NCBI RefSeq assembly: GCF_022808865.1
Contig: NZ_JAKZLB010000004.1
Coordinates: 62,001 to 126,000, forward strand
Origin: Geothrix oryzisoli
Lineage (GTDB): Bacteria; Acidobacteriota; Holophagae; Holophagales; Holophagaceae
DNA: 64,000 nucleotides
Direction: 5' to 3'
The notes beneath the pieces were generated by a model that was not told the origin of the DNA, did no database searches, and saw only the letters and a program-made list of their open reading frames with translations. Of the stretch, positions 23,601 to 32,804 are shown one piece after another. How positions within the stretch are numbered: position 1 is the first letter of the stretch; every line of letters starts with the position of its first letter. The position numbers and the translations under genes were made by a program.

Positions 23601-24581
23601 ATGGAACAGACCCTGTCCCTCGAATTCCTGCGCGTGGTCGAACAGGCGGCCATCGCCTGCGCCACCTCCATCGGCCACGGCCGGCGGAAGCACAGCGACA
23701 AGCTGGCGGTGGAGGCCATGCGTCACACCATGGAGACCGTCCGCATGGACGGCACCATCGTCATCGGCGAGGGCGAGCGTGACGAGGCGCCCATGCTCTA
23801 CATCGGCGAGAAGGTGGGCATGGGGGCGGACCTGGACGGAGATCACCCGGCCGTGGACATCGCGGTGGATCCCCTCGAGGGCACCAACCTGTGCGCCACC
23901 GGCGCCCCCAACGCCATCGCCGTGCTGGCGGCCACCGAGCGGGGCGGCCTCCTGCACGCCCCGGACCTCTACATGGAGAAGCTGGTCGTGGGCCCCGCCG
24001 CCAAGGGCAAGGTGAGCCTCGACGCCTCCGTGCAGGAAAACCTCGACATCATCGCCAAGTCCCTGGACCGCAAGGTCGAGGAGATCACCGTCACGGTCCT
24101 CGACCGGGAGCGCCACGCCCAGCTCATCGCGGACATCCGCAAAGCGGGGGCCCGCATCCAGCTCATCGGTGACGGGGACCTCAGCGCGGCCATCAGCGCC
24201 GCCGTCAGCGGCACGGGCATCCACGCCGTGATGGGCACCGGCGGGGCCCCCGAGGGCGTGCTCTCCGCCGCCGCCCTGAAGTGCCTCAACGGCGAGATCC
24301 AGGGCCGCCTCAAGGTGGACACCAACACCGCCAGTCGCGAGAAGGCCGAGGCCATGGGCGTGGACTTCAACCGCATCTACTTCACCGACGACCTCTGCCC
24401 CGGCAAGCAGATCGTGTTCGCCGCCTGCGGCGTGACCCACGGCAACCTCCTGAAGGGTGTGCTGCACTTCGGGCACGGCGTCCGGACCTCCAGCCTCATC
24501 CTCACCTACGGCAGCCGCCAGGTGCGCTTCATCGACACCGTGCACATGAAGGAAGGCGAGAAGGTCACGGTCCGCTTCTAG
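23601..24581 (+). CDS. glpX: Class II fructose-1,6-bisphosphatase GlpX
   Basis: GlpX removes the 1-phosphate of fructose-1,6-bisphosphate in gluconeogenesis, using Mn2+. The 326-aa protein shows '[22 protein letters not shown]', the metal/substrate site '[14 protein letters not shown]' (about 85-98) and '[18 protein letters not shown]'. GGGAG lies before the ATG. It follows cutA by 33 bases and is followed at once by a DUF4442 gene. Confidence 0.95.
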   Translation: MEQTLSLEFLRVVEQAAIACATSIGHGRRKHSDKLAVEAMRHTMETVRMDGTIVIGEGERDEAPMLYIGEKVGMGADLDGDHPAVDIAVDPLEGTNLCATGAPNAIAVLAATERGGLLHAPDLYMEKLVVGPAAKGKVSLDASVQENLDIIAKSLDRKVEEITVTVLDRERHAQLIADIRKAGARIQLIGDGDLSAAISAAVSGTGIHAVMGTGGAPEGVLSAAALKCLNGEIQGRLKVDTNTASREKAEAMGVDFNRIYFTDDLCPGKQIVFAACGVTHGNLLKGVLHFGHGVRTSSLILTYGSRQVRFIDTVHMKEGEKVTVRF

Positions 24582-24595
24582 CCTCCGCGAATCCC

Positions 24596-25057
24596 TTGCG
24601 CGAATCCCTCCGCACCCGCCTCTTCCGCTGGGCGTTCAACGTCTGGCCCTGCTTCCGGGGCACCGGCGCCCGGGTGGCCTTCATCGCCTCCGACTGGTCC
24701 GAGATCCGCGTGCGCCTGCCCCTGTCCTGGCGGACCCGGAACTACGTGGGCACCATCTTCGGCGGCAGCCTCTACGCGGCGGTGGATCCCTTCTGCATGC
24801 TCATGCTGATCCACCGGCTGGGCCCGGGCTACGTCGTGTGGGACAAGGCCGCCGCCATCCGCTTCCGCAAGCCGGGCCGCAGCACCCTCTTCGCCACCTT
24901 CCGGATCGATGAGGCCGAGGTGGCCGAGATCCGCCGCCTCCTTCTGGACCAGCCCAAGGTGGATCGCACCTACCCCGTGGAGCTGCGGGATGCCCAGGGC
25001 ATCGTCCATGCGGAAGTGCAGAAGGTGATCCACATATCCCTTCGAGCCCCTTCCTGA
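24596..25057 (+). CDS. DUF4442 hotdog-fold protein, second copy
   Basis: The reading frame after glpX gives about 153 residues from a TTG at 24596. No ATG or good ribosome-binding site lies in a sensible place, so the start is uncertain, and the protein may be translated by coupling to glpX, whose stop is 15 bases away. The core 'PLSWRTRNYVGTIFGGSLYAAVDPFCMLMLIHRLG' and 'DKAAAIRFRKPGRSTLFATFRI' matches DUF4442, a family related to acyl-CoA thioesterases. It is a paralogue of the gene at 17147. The substrate is unknown. Confidence 0.7.
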   Translation: MRESLRTRLFRWAFNVWPCFRGTGARVAFIASDWSEIRVRLPLSWRTRNYVGTIFGGSLYAAVDPFCMLMLIHRLGPGYVVWDKAAAIRFRKPGRSTLFATFRIDEAEVAEIRRLLLDQPKVDRTYPVELRDAQGIVHAEVQKVIHISLRAPS

Positions 25058-25089
25058 TAGGCTTTTACCCTCATCTTACGAGGTCATTT

Positions 25090-27114
25090 ATGGCATCCCC
25101 CTTTCGAGCCTCCCTCTGCCTCTGCCTGGGCCTCGCAGCCTTCAGCCTGGTCGCCCAGTCGAACCCCGGCGTGGATCGCGCCAACCTCGACACCACCGTG
25201 AAGCCCTGCGACGACTTCTACCAGTTCGCCAACGGCGGCTGGCTCAAGTCCCACAGCCTGCCGGCGGACAAGTCCCGCTACGGCGCCATGGAGGAACTGA
25301 GCGAGCGGAACCGCGCCGTCCTCCAGAAGATCCTGAACGAAACCAGCGCGAAGACCACCTGGGCCAAGGGCAGCGTCCAGCAGAAAGTGGGTGATTTCTA
25401 CGCCTCCGGCATGAATGAAGCCGCCATCGAGGCGCGCGGCCTGGCGCCCCTGAAGCCGATCTTCGCCACCATCGACGGCCTCAAGGACGTCAAGCAGCTC
25501 CCCGCCCTGCTGGGGAAGCTGCACAGCCAGGGCCTGCCCGGCGGCTTCGGCTTCTTCGTGCGCCAGGATGCCAAGGCCTCCACCCAGTATCTGGGCAACC
25601 TGGGCCAGGGCGGCACGGGCCTGCCGGACCGCGACTACTACCTGAAGGATGACGCCCGCAGCCGGGACATCCGCGCCAAGTACGAAGCCCACGTGGCGAA
25701 GATGCTGGAGCTGGCAGGCGACGCGCCCGACCTCGCCCGGGTCCGCGCCAAGGTGGTGCTGGACCTGGAGACCCGCCTGGCCCAGGCCCAGTGGAGCCGG
25801 GTGGAGCTGCGGAACCCCCAGAAGACCTACAACAAGCGCACCCTCGACCAGGTGGCGACGGAGGCCCCGGGCTTCGACTGGAAGGGCTATTTCGCGGCCC
25901 GCGGCGTGAAGCTCACCGACCTGAACCTCAGCCAGCCCTCCTTCTTCCAGGCCTTCGGCAAGCTGGCCTCGGAAGTCCCCGCCCCCCAGTGGCGCACCTA
26001 CCTGCGCTGGCATGCCCTCAGCGCCACCGCCAGCCTCCTGCCCAAGGCCTTCGGCGAGGAATCCTTCGCCTTCAATGGCAAGGTGCTGAACGGCACGCCC
26101 GAGCGCGAGCCCCGCGCCAAGCGCATCGAGGCCATGACGGACGGCACCCTGGGCGAGGCCCTGGGCCAGCTCTACGTGAAGGTCGCCTTCCCGCCCGAAG
26201 CCAAGAAGAAGGTCCTCGAGCTGGTGGAGAACCTCCGGACGGCCCTGCGCGAGCGCATCACGAACCTCGACTGGATGGGCGCCGAGACCAAGCAGCAGGC
26301 CCTCACGAAGCTCAACGCCTTCGGCGTGAAGATCGGCTACCCGGACAAGTGGAAGACCTACGCCTTCGATGTGAAGCGGGATGATTTCTTCGGCAACGTA
26401 CGCCGCGCCGCCGCCTTCCGCATCGCCGAGAACCTCGCCAAGCTCGGCAAGCCCATCGACCGCACGGAGTGGGGAATGACGCCGCCCACCGTGAACGCCT
26501 ACTACAACCCCCTCATGAACGAGATCGTCTTCCCGGCGGGCATTCTGCAGGCCCCCATCTTCGACCCGAAGGCCGATGATGCCGTGAACTACGGGGCCCT
26601 GGGCTACGTCATCGGCCACGAGATGACCCACGGCTTCGACGACAGCGGCAGCCAGTTCGACGCCCAGGGCAACCTCAAGAACTGGTGGACCGACGCGGAC
26701 AAGAAGGCCTACCAGTCCCGCACGGACCTGGTGGTGAAGCAGTACGACGCCTACGAACCCATCAAGGGCGAGCATGTGAACGGCAAGCTCACCCTGGGCG
26801 AGAACATCGCCGACATCGGCGGACTCAAGATCGCCTTCGCCGCCTACCAGAACAGCCTCAAGGGCAAGCCCGCACCCGCGCCCATCGACGGCTTCACCGG
26901 CCCCCAGCGCTTCTTCCTGGGCGCCGCGGCCGTGTGGCGCAACCACATCCGCGAGGCGGCCCTGTCGCTGCGCCTCAAGACCGATCCCCACAGCCCGGGC
27001 CGGGAACGGGTCGTCGGTCCCCTGTCCAACCTGCCGGAGTTCTACGACGCCTTCGGCTGCACCGACGGCCAGCCCATGAAGCGGGACATCAAGGTGCGGC
27101 CCGCCATCTGGTAG
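25090..27114 (+). CDS. M13-family (PepO/neprilysin-like) zinc endopeptidase, exported
   Basis: The 674-aa protein starts with a signal peptide (1-21, ending 'SLVAQS'). The mature part begins 'NLDTTVKPCDDFYQFANGGWLK', as M13 enzymes do. The zinc motif HEMTH is at 510-514 and the second glutamate in GENIADIGG (E571, D575). 'NAYYNPLMNEIVFPAGILQ' is the substrate-cleft strand, and the protein ends with the family 'RPAIW'. It cleaves oligopeptides in the periplasm or outside the cell. TACGAGG precedes the ATG. A second M13 gene follows after 52 bases. Confidence 0.95.
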   Translation: MASPFRASLCLCLGLAAFSLVAQSNPGVDRANLDTTVKPCDDFYQFANGGWLKSHSLPADKSRYGAMEELSERNRAVLQKILNETSAKTTWAKGSVQQKVGDFYASGMNEAAIEARGLAPLKPIFATIDGLKDVKQLPALLGKLHSQGLPGGFGFFVRQDAKASTQYLGNLGQGGTGLPDRDYYLKDDARSRDIRAKYEAHVAKMLELAGDAPDLARVRAKVVLDLETRLAQAQWSRVELRNPQKTYNKRTLDQVATEAPGFDWKGYFAARGVKLTDLNLSQPSFFQAFGKLASEVPAPQWRTYLRWHALSATASLLPKAFGEESFAFNGKVLNGTPEREPRAKRIEAMTDGTLGEALGQLYVKVAFPPEAKKKVLELVENLRTALRERITNLDWMGAETKQQALTKLNAFGVKIGYPDKWKTYAFDVKRDDFFGNVRRAAAFRIAENLAKLGKPIDRTEWGMTPPTVNAYYNPLMNEIVFPAGILQAPIFDPKADDAVNYGALGYVIGHEMTHGFDDSGSQFDAQGNLKNWWTDADKKAYQSRTDLVVKQYDAYEPIKGEHVNGKLTLGENIADIGGLKIAFAAYQNSLKGKPAPAPIDGFTGPQRFFLGAAAVWRNHIREAALSLRLKTDPHSPGRERVVGPLSNLPEFYDAFGCTDGQPMKRDIKVRPAIW

Positions 27115-27166
27115 CCCCTGCCCCCGGGGGGCTGCGCCCCCCGGGGAGATAGCCAAAGGAAACCGT

Positions 27167-29173
27167 GTGAACACCCGATCCGCTCTGCTCGTCCTGGCAC
27201 TGCTGGCGCCGCTCTCCGCGCAGCTGCCCTACAAGGGCTTCAACCCCGCCAACCTCGATCCCACCGCGAAGCCCTGCCAGGACTTCTTCCAGTACGCCGT
27301 GGGCGGGTGGGCCCGGCGCACCGCCATCCCGGCAGAGTACGAGCGCTATGGCGTGGATCAGGAGATCGACACCCGCACCCACCAGATCCTGAGGGAGATC
27401 ATGGATTCCGCGGCGGCCGCCAAGGCCGCCGCGGGGACCGAGACCCAGAAGGTCGGGGACTTCTATGCCAGCGGCATGGACGAGGCCGGCATCGAAGCGG
27501 CGGGACTTGCACCCCTGGCCCCGCTGTTCGCGCGCATCGACAGCGTGAAGGATGCCGCCTCCCTGGCTTCCGTCCTGGCGGACCTCCACCAGGTGGGCGC
27601 CTTCGCGGGCTTCTACTTCGGCGTCGAACAGGACGACAAGCAGAGCAGCCGCCATTCCATGGTGCTGGCCCAGGGCGGCCTGGGCCTGCCGGATCGGGAC
27701 TACTACCTGAAGGACGATCCCAAATCGAAGGAACTCCTGGCCGCCTACCGGGCCCACATGGCGAAGCTGCTCACGCTCGCCGGTTCCAGCGCCGGGGAGG
27801 CCGACCGCATCCTGGCCCTGGAGACCCGTCTCGCGAAGGCCAGCATGACCCGGGTGGAGCAGCGCGATCCCAACGCCATCTACCACGCCATGACCCCGGC
27901 CCAGCTCAAGGCCGCCGCCCCCGGCTTCCCCGTGGACCTCTACCTGAAGGCCCTCGGCGTGCCGGCGCCCGACCGCTTCATCGTGCGGCAACCCGCGTTC
28001 CTGGCGGAACTGGGCCGCATGGTCCAGGAGGTCCCGGCAGACCAGTGGCGCGTGTACCTGCGCTGGACGATCCTCCGCAACGCCGCGCCGGCCCTGCCGA
28101 AGGCCTTTGAAGAGGAAGCCTTCGCCTTCTACGGCACGAAACTCCAGGGCACCACCGCCCAGCATCCCCGCTGGAAGCGCGTGATGTTCGCGGCAGATCG
28201 CGGGCTGGGTGAGGCGCTCGGCAAGCTCTACGTGCAGCGGGCCTTCCCCGCCAGCAGCAAGGCCAAGGTGCGCGAGATGGTCGAGAACCTCCGCACCGCG
28301 CTGAAGACCCGCATCGACGGGCTCGCCTGGATGACCGCCCCCACCAAGGCCAAGGCCCGGCAGAAGCTTGCGGCCATGCGCGTGAAGATCGGCTACCCGG
28401 ACGCCTGGCGCGACTACTCGGCGCTGGCGGTGAAGCGGCAGCCCTATGTCCTGAACCTCCTGGAGACCCGGCGTTTCGAGTTCCAGCGGCGGCTGGCGAA
28501 ACTGGGGAAGCCCATCGACCGGAACGAATGGGACATGACGCCCCAGACCAACAACGCTTATTACAGCCCCACCATGAACGAGATCGTGTTCCCGGCGGGC
28601 ATCCTCCAGCCGCCGTACTTCGACGCCTCGGCTGATGACGCGGTGAACTACGGGAACATCGGCGCCACCATCGGCCACGAGATGACCCACGGCTTCGATG
28701 ACGAGGGCCGCCAGTACGATGCGGACGGGAACCTCAAGAGCTGGTGGACCCCTGCGGATGAAAAGGCCTACAACGCCCGCGCCGAGCTCGTCGTGAAGCA
28801 GTTCGACGCCTTCGAACCCCTGCCCGGGCTCCACGTGAACGGCAAGCTCACCCTGGGCGAGAACATCGCCGACCTGGGCGGCCTCAAGATCGCCTGGGAC
28901 GCCTGGAAGCTGAGCCAGAAGGGGAAGGCGGCCGTGGGCAAACTCGACGGGTTCACCCCCGAACAGCGGTTCTTTCTGGGCTACGCCGAGACCTGGCGCA
29001 CCCTCACCCGCGAGGAGGCCACCCGCCTCCGGGTCGTCACCGATCCCCACAGCCCCGCCAAATTCCGCGTCAATGGGCCCCTGGCCAATCTTCCGGAGTT
29101 CTACGAGGCGTTCGGCTGCAAGGGTGGAGATCCCATGAAGCGGCCCCTCAGCGAACGACCTTCCATCTGGTGA
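27167..29173 (+). CDS. Second M13-family zinc endopeptidase, exported
   Basis: This 668-aa protein is clearly paralogous to the previous one: signal peptide (1-18), 'NLDPTAKPCQDFFQYAVGGWAR', HEMTH at 504-508, GENIADLGG with E565, and the end 'RPSIW'. It starts with GTG. Both copies keep all zinc and catalytic residues, so both should be active; differences in the N-terminal helical part may give different peptide preferences. It is followed after four bases by an outer-membrane protein gene, which points to one transcript. Confidence 0.95.
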   Translation: MNTRSALLVLALLAPLSAQLPYKGFNPANLDPTAKPCQDFFQYAVGGWARRTAIPAEYERYGVDQEIDTRTHQILREIMDSAAAAKAAAGTETQKVGDFYASGMDEAGIEAAGLAPLAPLFARIDSVKDAASLASVLADLHQVGAFAGFYFGVEQDDKQSSRHSMVLAQGGLGLPDRDYYLKDDPKSKELLAAYRAHMAKLLTLAGSSAGEADRILALETRLAKASMTRVEQRDPNAIYHAMTPAQLKAAAPGFPVDLYLKALGVPAPDRFIVRQPAFLAELGRMVQEVPADQWRVYLRWTILRNAAPALPKAFEEEAFAFYGTKLQGTTAQHPRWKRVMFAADRGLGEALGKLYVQRAFPASSKAKVREMVENLRTALKTRIDGLAWMTAPTKAKARQKLAAMRVKIGYPDAWRDYSALAVKRQPYVLNLLETRRFEFQRRLAKLGKPIDRNEWDMTPQTNNAYYSPTMNEIVFPAGILQPPYFDASADDAVNYGNIGATIGHEMTHGFDDEGRQYDADGNLKSWWTPADEKAYNARAELVVKQFDAFEPLPGLHVNGKLTLGENIADLGGLKIAWDAWKLSQKGKAAVGKLDGFTPEQRFFLGYAETWRTLTREEATRLRVVTDPHSPAKFRVNGPLANLPEFYEAFGCKGGDPMKRPLSERPSIW

Positions 29174-29177
29174 TCCC

Positions 29178-29804
29178 ATGACACGAGCCACCGCCGCCCT
29201 CCTCGTCCTGTCCTCCCTGGCGCTGCCCCTCAGCGCCCAGGCCGACCCGGGCGGCGAGCGCACCGCCATCGCGGTGGCCTTCCTGGCGCCGGTGGACAAC
29301 CTGGAGCCCGTGTTCAACCCTGGCTTCCAGGCGGGCTTCCAGATCCACTTCAACCGCGAGAGCCGCTTCCTGGGGCGGTTCCGCATGGACTACCTGCGCA
29401 TGGACGCCAAGCGCCCCGTGCTGGCGGGCACCCAGCTCACCTGGACCGGCTCCGCCTGGGTGTCCTCCCCCCTGATGGCCGACAGCCGAATGGAGGCCTA
29501 CAGCGTGGCCTACGAGTGGATGCCCCATGTGGAGGAGCCGGCCCGCCACGGCCTGTTTGGCATCTTCGGCGTGGGCGGGACCCTGTGGAACGAGACCATG
29601 CGCGCCCCCAACCTCTTCGACGGCAGCCACACCGACACCAAATGGGGCCTCACCCTCAGCGGCGGAGCGGGCTGGCGCTTCAACCCCACCTTCTCGGTGG
29701 AGGCCCGCTATGTCTACAGCGACCTGACCTTCCACGAGCACCGGGACGTCCGCTACGGTTCCACCCGGTCCTTCCTGACCTGCGGCGCCACTTTCCGCTT
29801 CTGA
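29178..29804 (+). CDS. Small outer-membrane beta-barrel protein
   Basis: The 208-aa protein has a signal peptide (1-21, ending 'PLSAQA') and then alternating hydrophobic/polar strands such as 'GFQAGFQIHFNRES', 'WGLTLSGGAGWRFNPTFSVEARYVYSDLTF'. The final residue is phenylalanine, as the BAM machinery prefers. The size suggests an 8-stranded barrel. The function is unknown; its place between two peptidases and a dipeptidase suggests a role in that unit, perhaps as a surface or pore component (inference). Confidence 0.75.
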   Translation: MTRATAALLVLSSLALPLSAQADPGGERTAIAVAFLAPVDNLEPVFNPGFQAGFQIHFNRESRFLGRFRMDYLRMDAKRPVLAGTQLTWTGSAWVSSPLMADSRMEAYSVAYEWMPHVEEPARHGLFGIFGVGGTLWNETMRAPNLFDGSHTDTKWGLTLSGGAGWRFNPTFSVEARYVYSDLTFHEHRDVRYGSTRSFLTCGATFRF

Positions 29805-29825
29805 TCAACCTGATACGAGGGTTTC

Positions 29826-31475
29826 ATGCGTTTCCGCCCCATCGTCCTTCTCGCCACCCTCCTCACCGCCGGCGCGGCGCTGGAGGCCTGCACCAACCTG
29901 CTGATCACCAAGGGCGCGAGCAAGGACGGCTCGACCATGATCACCTACGCCGCCGACAGCCACACCCTTTACGGCGAGCTCTACTTCAAGCCCGGCGCGA
30001 AGCACAGCCCCGGTGAGGTGCGCGTGATCCGGGAGTGGGACAGCGGCTTCACCTTCGACACGGGCAAGGTGCTGGGCAGCATCCCCGAAGCCCCCGTCAC
30101 CTACACCCGCGTCGGCAACATGAACGAGCACCAGGTCACCATCGCCGAGACCACCTTCGGCGGCCGGAAGGAACTGCAGGTTCCCAGCGGCCTCATCGAC
30201 TACGGCAGCCTCATCTACATCGGCCTGGAACGGGCGAAGACCGCCCGCGAGGCCATCCAGGTGATGACCAGCCTGGCGGAGACCTACGGTTACGCCTCCG
30301 AAGGCGAGAGCTTCTCCATCGCGGATCCCAACGAAGTCTGGATCCTCGAGATGATCGGCAAGGGCAAGGGCCAGACCGGCGCCCTGTGGGTGGCCTACCA
30401 CCTGCCGGACGGCACCATCAGCGCCCACGCCAACCAGGCCCGCATCCGGCAGTTCCCCCTGAACGATCCCGGCACCGCCCTCTACAGCAGGGACGTCATC
30501 CCCTTCGCCCGGGAAAAGGGCTACTTCAAGGGCGCGGACAAGGACTTCAGCTTCGCGGACACCTACGCGCCCCTCAGCTTCGGGGCCCTGCGCGCCTGCG
30601 AGGCCCGCGTGTGGAGCCTGTTCCGCCGCGCCGCGCCCAGCCAGAACCTCTCCATCGACTACGTGAAGGCCGTGAAGGGCGCCAAGCCCATGCCGCTCTT
30701 CATCAAGCCCGACCAGAAGCTGGACGTGCATGACGCCATGCAGCTCATGCGCGACCACTTCGAAGGCACCGAATTCGATATGACCAAGGACGTGGGTGCC
30801 GGCCCCTACAAGCTGCCCTACCGCTGGCGTCCGATGACCTTCAAGGTGGATGGCCAGGAATACCTGCACGAGCGCGCCATCAGCACCCAGCAGACCGGCT
30901 TCTCCTTCGTGAGCCAGGCCCGCGGCTGGATGCCCGGCCCCGTGGGCGGCATCCTCTGGTTCGGCGTGGACGACACCTACACGACGGTCTACCAGCCCAT
31001 CTCCTGCGCCATCACCGCGCCGCCCAAGGCGTTCGCCATCGGCACGGGGAACTTCGATGCCTTCAGCTGGGACAGCGCCTTCTGGACCTTCAACTTCGTC
31101 AGCAACTACACCTACACCCGCTGGAGCGACATGATCGTGGACGTCCAGAAGGTGCAGCGTGAGTTCGAGGGCCGCTACCTGGCCGAGCAGGCCGAGGTGG
31201 ACCGCAAGGCCCTGGAACTCTACAAGCAGGACCCCGCCCTGGCCCAGGCCTACCTCACCCAGCGCGCCGCCATCCAGTCCGAGGAGCTCATGGGCCGCTG
31301 GAAGAAGCTGGGCGAGTTCCTCATCTGGAAGTACCTGGATGGCAATGTGCGCAACGGCAAGGGCGAAGTCACCCACCCCAAGGCCCCCGAGGACTGGCTA
31401 CGCTGCATCGTCCAGGACCACGGCGACGTGATCAAGATGAAGAAGGTGGATGGGCTGGCGCCAGACGAGGAATAG
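29826..31475 (+). CDS. C69-family dipeptidase, exported
   Basis: The 549-aa protein belongs to peptidase family C69 (PepD-type N-terminal-nucleophile hydrolases). A signal peptide precedes 'EACTNLLITKGASKDGSTM'. The catalytic cysteine is C22, which must become the N-terminal residue, so here export cleavage probably also activates the enzyme. Further family segments are 'GNMNEHQVTIAETTFGG' and 'EGESFSIADPNEVWILEMIG'. The enzyme would split dipeptides released by the two M13 proteases upstream. A C-terminal helical extension reaches the stop at 31475. Confidence 0.9.
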   Translation: MRFRPIVLLATLLTAGAALEACTNLLITKGASKDGSTMITYAADSHTLYGELYFKPGAKHSPGEVRVIREWDSGFTFDTGKVLGSIPEAPVTYTRVGNMNEHQVTIAETTFGGRKELQVPSGLIDYGSLIYIGLERAKTAREAIQVMTSLAETYGYASEGESFSIADPNEVWILEMIGKGKGQTGALWVAYHLPDGTISAHANQARIRQFPLNDPGTALYSRDVIPFAREKGYFKGADKDFSFADTYAPLSFGALRACEARVWSLFRRAAPSQNLSIDYVKAVKGAKPMPLFIKPDQKLDVHDAMQLMRDHFEGTEFDMTKDVGAGPYKLPYRWRPMTFKVDGQEYLHERAISTQQTGFSFVSQARGWMPGPVGGILWFGVDDTYTTVYQPISCAITAPPKAFAIGTGNFDAFSWDSAFWTFNFVSNYTYTRWSDMIVDVQKVQREFEGRYLAEQAEVDRKALELYKQDPALAQAYLTQRAAIQSEELMGRWKKLGEFLIWKYLDGNVRNGKGEVTHPKAPEDWLRCIVQDHGDVIKMKKVDGLAPDEE

Positions 31476-31490
31476 GGCTCAAATCAACGC

Positions 31491-32804
31491 ATGGGGCCCG
31501 ACACTTCCCAATTCGCCACGGGCATCTGGGGATCTCCACCTCCTCTGGAACTCGCCGCCTTCCGCAGGCAGAACAGCCTCCTCATCCTGCTCAGCCTGGG
31601 GGTGCTGCTCTGCCTGCTCGGCATCCACCTGGTCTTCCGCCCCCTCCTCGGACCCCTGCCCTTCGCCATCGCGCTGGCGCTCTGCCTCCGCTTCCTGCTC
31701 CTCCTCGGCGAACTCTGGCTCATGTCCGGCCGGGTTTGGCTGCGGCCGGCCACCTTCGCCCGAGTCTCGGTGGCAGTGCATCTCCTGTTCGCGGTCATCC
31801 TCGCCCGGATCAACTCGGGGCAGGAGAGCCACTATGTGGTCCTGCTCGTCATCCCGGTCCTGGCCTCGGCGTTCTGGTTGTCCCTGGCCGGTTTGGCGGC
31901 CACCGTGCTGGTGGCCAGCGGCCTCACCATCTTCCAGGTCTGGACCCCCGCCGGATCGACGCCGGCGGGAGCACTCGTCGAGTACTTCGAGGCCACCACC
32001 GTCGCGCTCATCTTCCTCCTGTTCGCGATCATCGTCCGCCTCCTCGTGGTCCAGCAGTGGCACCAGGAGGCCGAAGTGCGCGCCGGCATGGCCGAGCTGG
32101 CCCGGACCCGGGACCGCCTGGTCCAGGAGGAGAAGCTGGCGGCGATCGGCCGGCTGTCCGGGGCCATCGCCCACGAGATCCGCAACCCTGTCGCCATGAT
32201 CCGGACAGCGCTCAGCGCCACCCGCCGCCCCGACGCCTCCCCGGAGAACCGGGATGAGTTCTTCTCGATCCTGGCCCAGGAATCCCTGCGCCTGGAGCGG
32301 CTCACAGAGGATTTCCTCGCTTATGCCCGGCAGCGGCGGCCAGATCGCAGGAGCCTGGAGACCGCCACGGCCCTGGGTTCAGCCGCGGGACTGGCCCGGG
32401 CCCGGGCCGAGGAGGCGGGGCTGCAGTTGGAGGTCGTGCCCTCCGAAGACCGGATGGCCAGCCTCGATCCGTTCCAGATCCAGCAGGCGCTGCTCAACCT
32501 GCTCCTCAATGCCGTCGACGCCACGCCCCGCGGACGCCGGATCCGCATGGGCCTCCGGCACGAAGAGGGGCATGTGGTCTTCTTCGTGGAGAACGAAGGC
32601 GACGCGATCCCTCCGGCCGTGGCCGCCCGGCTGGGAGAGCCCTTCTTCACCACCAAGCCCCGGGGAACCGGGCTTGGCCTGGCGATCGCCCGCTCCATGG
32701 CGCGTGGCCACGGGGGGGATCTGGTCCTGGAGGAGAACCGGGCGGGTTGTGTCCGTTTCGGTCTGCGGATCCCTGAGGAGGAGGCCCCATGGGCACCATC
32801 CTGA
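31491..32804 (+). CDS. Sensor histidine kinase (NtrB/ZraS-like), multi-pass
   Basis: The 437-aa protein has about six membrane segments (27-50, 55-75, 88-106, 114-130, 132-152, 168-188), then a HisKA domain with the phospho-accepting histidine in 'GAIAHEIRNP' (H228), and a HATPase domain with 'QALLNLLLNAVDA' and 'GTGLGLAIARSMA'. There is no recognisable periplasmic domain, so the signal is probably sensed in the membrane. Its 3' end overlaps the response-regulator gene by 16 bases. It starts 15 bases after the dipeptidase, so read-through from the peptidase unit is possible. Confidence 0.92.
   Translation: MGPDTSQFATGIWGSPPPLELAAFRRQNSLLILLSLGVLLCLLGIHLVFRPLLGPLPFAIALALCLRFLLLLGELWLMSGRVWLRPATFARVSVAVHLLFAVILARINSGQESHYVVLLVIPVLASAFWLSLAGLAATVLVASGLTIFQVWTPAGSTPAGALVEYFEATTVALIFLLFAIIVRLLVVQQWHQEAEVRAGMAELARTRDRLVQEEKLAAIGRLSGAIAHEIRNPVAMIRTALSATRRPDASPENRDEFFSILAQESLRLERLTEDFLAYARQRRPDRRSLETATALGSAAGLARARAEEAGLQLEVVPSEDRMASLDPFQIQQALLNLLLNAVDATPRGRRIRMGLRHEEGHVVFFVENEGDAIPPAVAARLGEPFFTTKPRGTGLGLAIARSMARGHGGDLVLEENRAGCVRFGLRIPEEEAPWAPS

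Noticed and set aside
25084-29386. Long minus-strand ORFs opposite the M13 genes
   Set aside because: They are shadow frames of two intact, paralogous peptidases. The similarity of the two shadows only mirrors the paralogy.
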